NCBI GenBank assembly: GCA_021790625.1
Contig: JAJYGL010000217.1
Location: 1-19,294, forward strand
DNA: 19,294 nt
Source: Pseudomonadota bacterium
GTDB lineage: Bacteria > Pseudomonadota > Gammaproteobacteria > Burkholderiales > Sulfuriferulaceae
Reading direction: 5' to 3'
Made by a program: the position numbers and the translations under genes. The notes under the pieces are model-generated. The model had not been told where the DNA came from and did not search any database. It worked only from the letters and a program-made list of their open reading frames with translations. Positions 13,130 through 19,294 of this stretch are shown piece by piece; position 1 is the stretch's first letter; each line of letters starts with the position of its first letter.

Positions 13130-15006
13130 AGCGGGTTAGGCATGCTGTTAAACTTGTCATCCCTGTCATTCGGCGGGGTGGTGGTCTGGCGCGCACGTTC
13201 AAGAAAGCAGTGCGAATATACCGCTGTGAAGGTTTGGCGGGTATCAAACGCGTTCTCAGGAAGGTAGGCAACAGCCAACTCGATCGAAATAATTATAACG
13301 AGTGGATTCGCCGTTACGACACGCCGACCGAAAGGGCGCGCGCCATCCTGTCCGCGCGTATGGATAGTTTTGTCCATAAGCCGCTTGTCTCAGTGATAAT
13401 GCCTACCTACAATTCTAAAGCAGAGTGGTTAATCGAAGCCATTGAATCGGTGCGTAAGCAGATCTATCCGTATTGGGAATTGTGCATTGCCGATGATGCC
13501 TCCACCGATGAGGTCATTCGCCCCATTCTGGAGCGTTATATGAGGGATGATATGCGAATCAAGGTGGCGTTCTGCGAGAAGAATGGGCATATTTCCGCGG
13601 CATCCAATACTGCGCTGCGACTGGCTACCGGGCCATGGATAGCGCTACTGGACCATGATGACCTCTTGGGCGAGTATGCCTTGTTTCATGTGGCCGCTGC
13701 CATCAACAAAGACCCTGATATTCGAATGATTTACTCGGACGAGGATCTGATTGATGAATTTGGCAGAAGATCCGACCCATATTTCAAGTGTGACTGGAAT
13801 CCGGATTTGTTCTATTCGCACAATCTGGTCTCGCATTTAGGTGTTTATCGCACAGACCTTTTAACGAGCATCGGTGGATTCAGAGAGGGGTTTGAAGGTT
13901 CGCAGGATTATGATCTCGCTTTGCGTTGCATTGAATGCATCAAGCCCAATCAAATTCATCATATTCCTCGGGTGCTTTACCATTGGCGCAAACACCTGGG
14001 GAGCACGGCAGAATCCGGCGATGCCAAGCCATACGCCTTGTTGGCTGGATTGCGTGCGTTGAATGATCACCTTCAACGACTGGGAACAAAGGCTGAAGCC
14101 GAACTTTCCAGTTTCGGTCACGGCTACCGGGTACGCTACACCTTGCCTGATGTTCGGCCGTTGGTAAGCCTGATCATTCCGACACGCAATGGTTTGAGGG
14201 TGCTAAAACCGTGTCTGGATTCGATCCTGGATAAAACCACCTATGTCAACTATGAAATTCTGATTGTTGATAACGGGTCTGATGATCCCGCCACGGTGGA
14301 ATACCTGAATGTGCTCGCCAAAGATTCGCGCATTCGCGTGGTGAGGGACGAGCGGGCATTCAATTATTCTGCTCTGAACAATATGGCTGTCAAATTGGCG
14401 CGCGGAGAATTGATCGGTTTGCTGAATGATGACATCGAGGTGATTACGCCGGATTGGTTGTCTGAAATGGTCGCAATTGCAGTGCAACCTGCGGTCGGGG
14501 TAGTGGGTGCGCGGTTGTGGTACCCCGATAAGACCTTGCAGCATGCTGGTGTGATTCTAGGCATTGGCGGGGTGGCTGGCCATGCAGCGCATGGTCTTCC
14601 TGAAGGAGAATCAGGATATTTTAGGCGCGCAATTTTGCAACAGGGATTTTCTGCGATGACGGCAGCTTGTTTGCTTGTCCGGAAAGCGGTTTATGAACGA
14701 GTGGGAGGCTTGAATGAAACGGAGCTTCAGGTTGCATTTAATGATGTAGATTTTTGCCTTCGCCTGCGTGAAGCGGGCTACCGCAATGTGTGGACACCTT
14801 ACGCCGAGTTGTATCATCATGAATCAGCGACACGCGGGCAGGAGGACACACCGGGAAAACGGGCGCGATTCGCCGGGGAGATAGCGTACATGCAACGTCG
14901 CTGGGGAGATTGGCTGGCGAATGATCCGGCCTATACGCCCAATTTGACGTTACAATACACCGATTTCAGTTTGGCGTGGCCACCTCGTGTCGACCCGTTA
15001 TCGTGA
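13126..15006 (+). CDS. two-domain family 2 glycosyltransferase
   Basis: A 626-residue protein with two consecutive GT-A domains. A basic N-terminal segment of about 75 residues leads to YNEWIRRYDTPTE, typical of this architecture. Domain 1 (about 88-310) contains VSVIMPTYNS, LCIADDASTD, ALLDHDD (metal binding), PYFKCDWNPDLF and GFEGSQDYDLALR. Domain 2 (about 348-600) contains VSLIIPTRNG, ILIVDNGSDD, LLNDDIEV and FNDVDFCLRLREAG. Such tandem proteins usually add two sugars in succession, or alternate linkages, in O-antigen or rhamnan chains. ATG 13126 overlaps the stop of a 47-codon ORF; the in-frame TTG at 13087 is less likely. No membrane segments are seen. Confidence 0.93.
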   Translation: MKRVRHAVKLVIPVIRRGGGLARTFKKAVRIYRCEGLAGIKRVLRKVGNSQLDRNNYNEWIRRYDTPTERARAILSARMDSFVHKPLVSVIMPTYNSKAEWLIEAIESVRKQIYPYWELCIADDASTDEVIRPILERYMRDDMRIKVAFCEKNGHISAASNTALRLATGPWIALLDHDDLLGEYALFHVAAAINKDPDIRMIYSDEDLIDEFGRRSDPYFKCDWNPDLFYSHNLVSHLGVYRTDLLTSIGGFREGFEGSQDYDLALRCIECIKPNQIHHIPRVLYHWRKHLGSTAESGDAKPYALLAGLRALNDHLQRLGTKAEAELSSFGHGYRVRYTLPDVRPLVSLIIPTRNGLRVLKPCLDSILDKTTYVNYEILIVDNGSDDPATVEYLNVLAKDSRIRVVRDERAFNYSALNNMAVKLARGELIGLLNDDIEVITPDWLSEMVAIAVQPAVGVVGARLWYPDKTLQHAGVILGIGGVAGHAAHGLPEGESGYFRRAILQQGFSAMTAACLLVRKAVYERVGGLNETELQVAFNDVDFCLRLREAGYRNVWTPYAELYHHESATRGQEDTPGKRARFAGEIAYMQRRWGDWLANDPAYTPNLTLQYTDFSLAWPPRVDPLS

Positions 15007-15015
15007 TGCCGCTTG

Positions 15016-15037
15016 GACATTCGATGAATTGAATGTC
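15016..15037 (+). terminator. hairpin after the two-domain glycosyltransferase
   Basis: GACATTC (15016-15022) and GAATGTC (15031-15037) form a perfect seven-pair stem with an eight-base loop, ten bases after the stop codon. No T run follows, so it is a weak terminator at best; it may act as an mRNA 3'-end stabiliser or processing site. The remainder of 15038-15100 holds no other signal. Confidence 0.3.
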
Positions 15038-15113
15038 GTCGCTGATTCAGGTACTATCAAAAGGGGGGGTTGCACTTCAAACTTGAATCCGCGTATTAAA
15101 GAAAGGCTGAGTT

Positions 15114-16052
15114 TTGCCCGAAATACCTGTGGCGGATAAATCATATCTGGCCATTTTGCTCTCCACATACAACGGCAGCCGTTACTTGCGCGCGCAGCTT
15201 GATTCCCTGTATTGCCAGGTTGGCGTGGATATCCGCATTCTGGTGCGCGATGACGGGTCTGCGGACGATACGCTGACTATTCTTCAAGCTGAGGCTGGTG
15301 CTGGTCATTTGACCATCATGTCTGGCGGGCAGAATCTCGGCCCCGCCATGAGTTTTCTCGTCTTATTGCGGCAGGCCATGGGAAACGGTGCACAATACGC
15401 GGCATTCTGTGATCAGGATGATGTTTGGCGGCCTGAGAAAATGACGCGTGCGCTGGATATGTTGCGTGGCAAGGAAGACCATCCGGCAATGATATGCACG
15501 CGGGTGGAGTTGGTTGATGAGATGTTGCGCCCGATCGGGTTTTTACCTATCCCAAAGCGAAAGATTGGTTTAGGAAATGCGCTGGTGGAAGATATTGCTA
15601 CCGGATGTACGATTGTGCTGAATCGCAAGGCCATCGAACTGGTTTGCGCCTATTGGCCGGATAGGCCGCAGATGCACGACTGGTGGTGTTATCTGGTGCT
15701 GTCGTGCATGGGGGAGGTCATTTATGATCCTTGGCCGTCATTGCTGTATCGCCAACATGGTAACAATGTGGTGGGGGTGGCTAGAACGCCGGTGACGCGC
15801 CTTCTTAAACGGTTCCGGCGCTTTTTGGGCAAACATAAGCAGCCGGCCTGGTGTACGCACCATGCCAGATTGTTGCTGGACGGTTATGGTAACCAGATGG
15901 CGGCCGAACATCGAATCTTGCTTCAACGATTTGTGCGTGCCAAGACTGATTGGAAAACGCGGATTGGTTTGGCTTTTTCGCCCGAGTTGTGGCGGCAAGG
16001 GTTGATTGATACGTGGATTATGCGGGCATTGATGGTAATGAATTTGTTGTAG
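15114..16052 (+). CDS. family 2 glycosyltransferase, rhamnosyltransferase-like
   Basis: A 312-residue GT-A glycosyltransferase. Visible are LAILLSTYNGSRYLRAQLDSL, ILVRDDGSADDT and AAFCDQDDVWRPEKM (Asp-Gln-Asp-Asp, about 100-103). This last is the form of the metal-binding motif typical of rhamnosyltransferases. DIATGCTIVLNRKAIEL and MHDWWCYLV are also characteristic of this subgroup. The start is TTG at 15114, with GAAAGG about eight bases upstream; no ATG or GTG would preserve the essential N-terminal strand. It probably transfers rhamnose or a related deoxysugar from a dTDP donor. It converges on the GT4 gene, with only 27 bp between the two stops. Confidence 0.9.
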   Translation: MPEIPVADKSYLAILLSTYNGSRYLRAQLDSLYCQVGVDIRILVRDDGSADDTLTILQAEAGAGHLTIMSGGQNLGPAMSFLVLLRQAMGNGAQYAAFCDQDDVWRPEKMTRALDMLRGKEDHPAMICTRVELVDEMLRPIGFLPIPKRKIGLGNALVEDIATGCTIVLNRKAIELVCAYWPDRPQMHDWWCYLVLSCMGEVIYDPWPSLLYRQHGNNVVGVARTPVTRLLKRFRRFLGKHKQPAWCTHHARLLLDGYGNQMAAEHRILLQRFVRAKTDWKTRIGLAFSPELWRQGLIDTWIMRALMVMNLL

Positions 16053-16079
16053 CACGGTTTACACGCTCAATGTTTGGTT

Positions 16080-17237
16080 CTATGATGCGCGCGAAACGGT
16101 CTTCTTGTTTATGCGTTGATAAGTATCGTTCAGGTTGCCTAGCATTTGATCCATGCTGAATTGCTGTAAAACTCTTTGGGTTGCCGCAACAACCATATGA
16201 CTGGTTTTTGTTGTGTCGACCAGTATGTCCATAATGCACTGCGTCAAGGCAGACACGTCACCAGTCTTGAATAACAGACCTGTTTCGTTGTGAATAATGA
16301 TCTCTGGCAAACCTCCTGTTGCCGAAGCGACAACAGGGCGTTTCATCAATGCTGCTTCGATTGCTACATAACCGAATGATTCGAATAAAGATGGAATTAG
16401 CACGATATTGCTTTGCTCAATGTGAGCGGGAACATCAAGCGTATCGCCTTGAAAAAGAACAAATTCGGTTACGCCAAGTTCTTGAGCCAAGCGTTGCAAA
16501 TTGAGTTTTTCCTCTCCATCACCGCAGATTTCCAGCGTAACGGGGAAATGCTTCTGTCGCAATTCGGCAATGGCTTGTATGGCAATATGTTGGCCTTTGA
16601 TGGTTTGTAGGCTTCCGATGACGATTAATCGGATAGTGTTTGGCAGATGGTGATTCCATTCTTGTGACGGATGATAATCGTCAGGAGATGCCCCATTATA
16701 ATTAATCATAAAAGCGTGCTGTGGCAACATGGCAATATTTTTGGTAAACACTTGCCATGTGTAATACGATTCAAAGATAAAAAGGTCAGTCAGCGGCACG
16801 AGCAGCCGTTCTATTGTGCGATACAAAAACCCCTGAATGCGGCCAAATCGATTATGGACAGACCCGCCATGTGGCGTGTAGATTACCGGAATTCGCAATA
16901 TTAGCCCTATGAGTCTCGCGTACAACCCGCCTTTGGCTCCGTGACCATGTAACACATCAATTTGCGTGCGTTTACAAGCGCTGGCTATTTTTATGATGTT
17001 GAAAACATCTGTCCAATGTGGCTGTTTTTGAATGGAAAGGCTTAATTGTTTTATTTTTAATGAATTGATTGCAATGAAATCCTGTTTGGCTTTTTGGTCA
17101 GCCTTGAGTGAATGTACATATAAGAAATTAAATTGTTTGTTTAGGTTTGATAGCAGTATATCGTGTACGTGTTTGCGCAATCCGCCGACACTATCTCCAC
17201 AAACAACACTAACATTAATTTTTTGATTGGATGGCAT
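16080..17237 (-). CDS. family 4 glycosyltransferase (GT-B, retaining)
   Basis: A 385-residue GT-B protein. The N-terminal domain has GDSVGGLRKHVHDIL, the glycine-rich acceptor-side loop of GT4 enzymes, then LHGHGAKGG and YTPHGGSVHNRFG. The C-terminal domain has LIVIGSLQTIKGQ and the nucleotide-sugar signature FESFGYVAIEAALMKRPVVA, with the E-x7-E pair at Glu286 and Glu294, followed by ATGGLPEII. It retains the anomeric configuration and would add a sugar to the lipid-linked glycan. It is transcribed against the rest of the cluster. The coding sequence is visibly richer in A/T than the central operon, suggesting independent acquisition. No clear ribosome binding site precedes ATG 17237. Confidence 0.93.
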   Translation of the reverse strand: MPSNQKINVSVVCGDSVGGLRKHVHDILLSNLNKQFNFLYVHSLKADQKAKQDFIAINSLKIKQLSLSIQKQPHWTDVFNIIKIASACKRTQIDVLHGHGAKGGLYARLIGLILRIPVIYTPHGGSVHNRFGRIQGFLYRTIERLLVPLTDLFIFESYYTWQVFTKNIAMLPQHAFMINYNGASPDDYHPSQEWNHHLPNTIRLIVIGSLQTIKGQHIAIQAIAELRQKHFPVTLEICGDGEEKLNLQRLAQELGVTEFVLFQGDTLDVPAHIEQSNIVLIPSLFESFGYVAIEAALMKRPVVASATGGLPEIIIHNETGLLFKTGDVSALTQCIMDILVDTTKTSHMVVAATQRVLQQFSMDQMLGNLNDTYQRINKKTVSRAS

Positions 17238-17257
17238 TGAACGTTATGCGGGTAAAT

Positions 17258-17303
17258 AGGATAATGGGGTCAGGTCTAGTAGGATAATGGGGTCAGGTCT
17301 AGT
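17258..17303. repeat. 23-bp tandem duplication of an element's left end
   Basis: The 23-base unit from AGGATAATGG through GTCTAGT occurs at 17258-17280 and again, identically, at 17281-17303. It contains the left terminus (GGGGTCAGGTCT) of the 118-bp element that begins at 17289. Only the left end was duplicated. Confidence 0.85.
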
Positions 17304-17406
17304 AATGATGCGTGTCAATCGGTGTTTCTTATCATTTTTTAGGATAGATCGTGACGTGTTGTGCAGAGCCATAACACGCCTTTTACTAAAAACCAGACCT
17401 GACCCC
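17289..17406 (+). mobile_element. 118-bp inverted-repeat element, copy A (MITE/REP-like)
   Basis: It is bounded by perfect 12-bp terminal inverted repeats GGGGTCAGGTCT (17289-17300) and AGACCTGACCCC (17395-17406). Inside, CGTGTTGTG (17355-17363) and CATAACACG (17370-17378) pair into a nine-base stem with one G-U and a six-base loop, followed by a T run. No protein is encoded. Copies B and C (18569 and 18735) are the same length and orientation. It probably moves with a transposase supplied elsewhere, or is a relative of REP sequences. The spacer to 17535 has no gene. Confidence 0.75.
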
Positions 17407-17535
17407 GCCGTACTGCTTGTGACCGGGCAGAGCATAATGCTTTCCAAATCCATCAAAAGGTTGGATTGAACGACCAAGTCTGGTCGCGGTTTGCCATGGT
17501 CGCCTTGTAGAGAAGCCGATTTGGTTGCATTAACA

Positions 17536-18024
17536 TTAAATTGTATCGGGTAACAGGTTAATTGTTTCGAAATTTTTGGTGACCGTTTCGAGCATGGGCA
17601 CCAGTGCTAAGGCGCGCAGAATGCTTTGGCGTAATAGCATTATGTCTTCAGTGTATTCGTGCACCAGACTATTGCGTAGACTACGCGCTTCTATCCAGTC
17701 AACTACGCTTGGAATCAATCCGAGTTTTTCCGCACGATTCAAGTTGTCAAGCACGGTACCGACAGGTTCGAGTTGTAAACGCAGATAAGCAGGAAGTAAT
17801 TTGTCGCCCAACGTATCCTGCAAACGGCAAAAGCGGCTCACAAATGCATCTAACCGTTCAGTCAGTTCTGCATTCTTATCTATCGCATCGAGCCAGCCAA
17901 GTTGTGGGTCTGTCTGCATTAATCCTGTGGCTGTGTAAACCAGATATTCGCGCTCTTTGATGGCGATGCGCCTGAGATGGTCAAATCTTGCTGCCAAATT
18001 TTGATTGGAATGGTGCTCCGTCAT
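17536..18024 (-). CDS. hepT: HepT-like HEPN toxin
   Basis: A 162-residue, all-helical HEPN protein. The catalytic/AMPylation motif R-x4-H-x-Y is present as RNSLVHEY (Arg117, His122, Tyr124). Arg and His form the RNase centre, and the Tyr is the residue modified by the cognate nucleotidyltransferase in characterised MntA-HepT pairs. It starts at ATG 18024, overlapping the mntA stop by four bases (ATGA). The pair lies between two copies of the 118-bp inverted-repeat element. It is somewhat longer than the commonest HepT proteins (about 130-145 residues), with an N-terminal extension. It likely cleaves RNA when not AMPylated. Confidence 0.9.
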   Translation of the reverse strand: MTEHHSNQNLAARFDHLRRIAIKEREYLVYTATGLMQTDPQLGWLDAIDKNAELTERLDAFVSRFCRLQDTLGDKLLPAYLRLQLEPVGTVLDNLNRAEKLGLIPSVVDWIEARSLRNSLVHEYTEDIMLLRQSILRALALVPMLETVTKNFETINLLPDTI

Positions 18025-18320
18025 AATGGCGTACCTTGGGCAAGTGCATGTACGTGTATCGGTTTGAGATCGGTGGACGGATCAATGATTAATATATCAA
18101 ATTTCTGTAGGCCGAGTTTCATTTGCAACAGCGCATTATACCGAATTGCCAACATGGCCTTGTCTTCCGTTGGCGAAGCCAGTTTGACCAGCAGGTCGAT
18201 GTCACCTCCTTTGGCTGTGTCATCCAATCTGGATCCAAACAGACAAACGGAGGCATCGCTTCCAAATACTTGGGCAGCGAGTTGTTTGATCGTTGTGTGA
18301 TAGTTTAATGGCAAACGCAT
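18021..18320 (-). CDS. mntA: MNT-type nucleotidyltransferase antitoxin (MntA-like)
   Basis: A 99-residue minimal nucleotidyltransferase. The pol-beta active-site motif is CLFGSRLDDTAKGGDIDLLV: Gly29-Ser30 bind the nucleotide phosphates and Asp40/Asp42 bind Mg2+. A third acidic residue is likely within FDILIIDPS. In known pairs this enzyme transfers AMP from ATP onto the HEPN tyrosine and so inactivates the toxin. The gene precedes hepT with an ATGA overlap. ATG 18320 has no strong ribosome binding site, but a good promoter lies just upstream (18330-18357). Length is normal for the family. Confidence 0.9.
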   Translation of the reverse strand: MRLPLNYHTTIKQLAAQVFGSDASVCLFGSRLDDTAKGGDIDLLVKLASPTEDKAMLAIRYNALLQMKLGLQKFDILIIDPSTDLKPIHVHALAQGTPL

Positions 18321-18329
18321 GATGTCCGA

Positions 18330-18357
18330 ATTCTATCATGCTCCGTATTTTGCTCAA
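18330..18357 (-). promoter_or_regulatory. sigma-70-type promoter of mntA-hepT
   Basis: On the minus strand TTGAGC (18357-18352) and TAGAAT (18335-18330) are separated by 16 bp, matching sigma-70 -35 and -10 consensus at four and five of six positions. The -10 ends nine bases before the mntA ATG, so the leader would be very short or absent. The stretch 18358-18568 contains only weak overlapping ORFs on both strands and nothing I can assign. Confidence 0.45.
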
Positions 18358-18568
18358 GTCCAACAGACTTCTAAATGTAGAGTTAAGCGGGTATGGTCTA
18401 TCGCCGTGACTCATGGCGGAGCTAATCAGCAGTTTCTTGGCTGCCAAACAACTGAAGCAGTGCGTGAATCGTTGGTTCATTTTTTCGACCAATTCGCAAA
18501 CAGACTTTGACAAAATGCTGTGTATAATTTTCCGAATTGCTTGCGTCGCAGAAAATAGCACAGAAAAT

Positions 18569-18686
18569 GGGGCTAGGTCTAGTAATGGTGCATACCAATC
18601 GTTGTTGCTTTTCATTTTTTCGGATAGATCGTGACGCGTTGTGCAGGGCTATGACACGCTTTTTGTTACAAAGCTAGATCCTGTTG
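18569..18686 (+). mobile_element. 118-bp inverted-repeat element, copy B (degenerate)
   Basis: This aligns without gaps over 118 bases to copies A and C but has diverged most. The left end is GGGGCTAGGTCT, and the right end AGATCCTGTTG no longer matches it. The internal stem region (18635-18658) has changed at several positions; G-U pairs keep most of it foldable, with one C-A mismatch. It is probably an older, immobile copy. Confidence 0.65.
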
Positions 18687-18734
18687 TGTGCATGACCTCG
18701 TTGTGTGCGCACAAATATTCAGTCTCCAAATAAC

Positions 18735-18852
18735 GGGGTCAGGTCTAGTAATGATGTATATCAATCGATGTTTATTATCATTTTTTCGGTTAGGTCGTGA
18801 CGTGTTGTGCAGAGCCATAACACGCCTTTTGCTAAAAACTAGACCTGACCCC
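18735..18852 (+). mobile_element. 118-bp inverted-repeat element, copy C
   Basis: This copy has perfect 15-bp terminal inverted repeats, GGGGTCAGGTCTAGT (18735-18749) and ACTAGACCTGACCCC (18838-18852). It is nearly identical to copy A, including the central stem-loop CGTGTTGTG/CATAACACG and the following T run. Both A and C are followed by GCCG, so the true right boundary may lie a few bases further out. The most intact copy in the window. Confidence 0.75.
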
Positions 18853-18911
18853 GCCGCGTACAGAGCCATAACACGCCTTTTGCTAAAAACTAGACCTGAC
18901 CCCGCCGCGCA
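18810..18911. repeat. 51-bp tandem duplication of the right end of copy C
   Basis: The unit beginning CAGAGCCATAACACGCC and ending in CCGCCGCGTA occurs at 18810-18860 and again at 18861-18911, differing only near its last two bases. The second unit carries an extra right terminus (AGACCTGACCCC, 18892-18903). The duplication covers half the stem-loop plus the right inverted repeat. Confidence 0.85.
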
Positions 18912-19001
18912 GGTCAGGACGGAAGGAATGGCAGTGCCGTGATTGACGGCAGACTGTTTGTCATAGTAGGATAATCCTGACGTGTAGTTGATGAGGTGAC
19001 A

Positions 19002-19268
19002 ATGGCCCAAGGAATACGCAGGAGTACACAATTGAATCTTTCGTTTCCGTATGACTGGTCGAATCCCGCTATCAGCGACGAGGCGCTGATCATTAACATT
19101 CTGAATCGCGGAATTTTTGTGGATATTTGTCGTGTGTGCGCCTATTTTGGCTTGGATGTGGTTGAGGGCTTGGCATCCGGTTTGCGCAACACAACAACAG
19201 GGAACATATCGCTTACCCGCAAGTTGAACAACATCAGAAAAGGGTTTATACGTGCTCAGGCTCGATAG
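19002..19268 (+). CDS. small protein, possibly the partner of an AbiEii-type toxin
   Basis: An 88-residue protein with the conserved-looking block YDWSNPAISDEALIINILNRG followed by FVDICRVCAYFGLDVVE and a basic C-terminus (LTRKLNNIRKGFIRAQAR). I recall similar 'YDWSNP.isDe.LI..vL..g.f.Dl.r.c..yG...v' proteins encoded directly before AbiEii/AbiGii-type nucleotidyltransferases, where they may act as antitoxins; I cannot verify this here. ATG 19002 is chosen because GAGGTGA (18993-18999) precedes it; the GTG at 18996 lies within that site. The would-be partner gene would start just beyond the window, if it exists. Alternatively it is an orphan hypothetical protein. Confidence 0.65.
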   Translation: MAQGIRRSTQLNLSFPYDWSNPAISDEALIINILNRGIFVDICRVCAYFGLDVVEGLASGLRNTTTGNISLTRKLNNIRKGFIRAQAR

Positions 19269-19285
19269 CCTGCCAGAACAAACAC

Positions 19286-19294
19286 GTCAGGTCT
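19286..19294 (+). repeat. possible left end of a further inverted-repeat element, cut by the window
   Basis: The last nine bases, GTCAGGTCT, equal the inner part of the 118-bp elements' left terminus (GGGGTCAGGTCT), but the first three bases differ (ACAC precedes). It may be a degenerate copy start; the sequence ends here. Confidence 0.3.

Noticed and set aside
18319..18634. short ORFs on both strands between mntA and copy B of the repeat element
   Set aside because: They overlap one another, lack ribosome binding sites and run into the repeat element. No protein family is apparent.
17258..18911. CRISPR array
   Set aside because: The repeats are few, far apart, 118 bp long with inverted ends, and no cas gene is near; spacing is not regular.
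18688..19031. ORFs on both strands over copy C and its duplicated end
   Set aside because: The repeated residues in these translations are simply the 51-bp DNA duplication read through. They do not reflect a repeat protein.

Overview
The window is a stretch of accessory chromosome from a Gram-negative proteobacterium. A betaproteobacterium is my best guess, from codon use, the glycan-gene repertoire and the toxin-antitoxin families, but no ribosomal or housekeeping gene is present to confirm it. The core is a surface-polysaccharide (O-antigen, capsule or exopolysaccharide type) locus at about 3.6-17.2 kb. It is bracketed by toxin-antitoxin (TA) modules and by small repeated elements.

Left flank (1-3.4 kb): a Phd-like antitoxin with a PIN-domain toxin (215-843, + strand); an isolated Ser/Ala/Gln-rich protein without cysteine (1130-1864, +); a Phd/YefM-type antitoxin with a ParE/RelE toxin (2677-2050, - strand); and a textbook yefM-yoeB pair (3398-2896, -). 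Each TA module has plausible operator repeats upstream, and each pair is translationally coupled.

Centre (3.6-17.2 kb): a membrane acyltransferase-3 protein is followed by a tightly packed run of eight genes (4966-12854), separated by 23 bp or less or overlapping. They encode a zinc-ribbon methyltransferase, four consecutive DegT/DnrJ/EryC1/StrS-fold proteins with a second methyltransferase among them, a WbqC-family protein and a family-2 glycosyltransferase. After a gap come a 47-codon ORF, a two-domain family-2 glycosyltransferase coupled to it, a rhamnosyltransferase-like GT2 starting at TTG, and a convergent GT4 glycosyltransferase. Together these look like the late part of a pathway that makes amino- and methyl-modified nucleotide sugars and assembles them into a glycan. 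Sugar nucleotide dehydratases, a flippase and a polymerase are not in the window. The fourth DegT-fold protein has Met where the PLP-binding Lys should be, so it is unlikely to be an ordinary aminotransferase.

Right flank (17.2-19.3 kb): three copies of a 118-bp element with terminal inverted repeats surround an mntA-hepT (MNT/HEPN) TA pair. Its HEPN protein carries the R-x4-H-x-Y motif, the Tyr being the known AMPylation target. A small protein that may be the first gene of an AbiEii-type pair follows, and the window ends inside what looks like another repeat end. No rRNA, tRNA, CRISPR array or transposase gene was seen.
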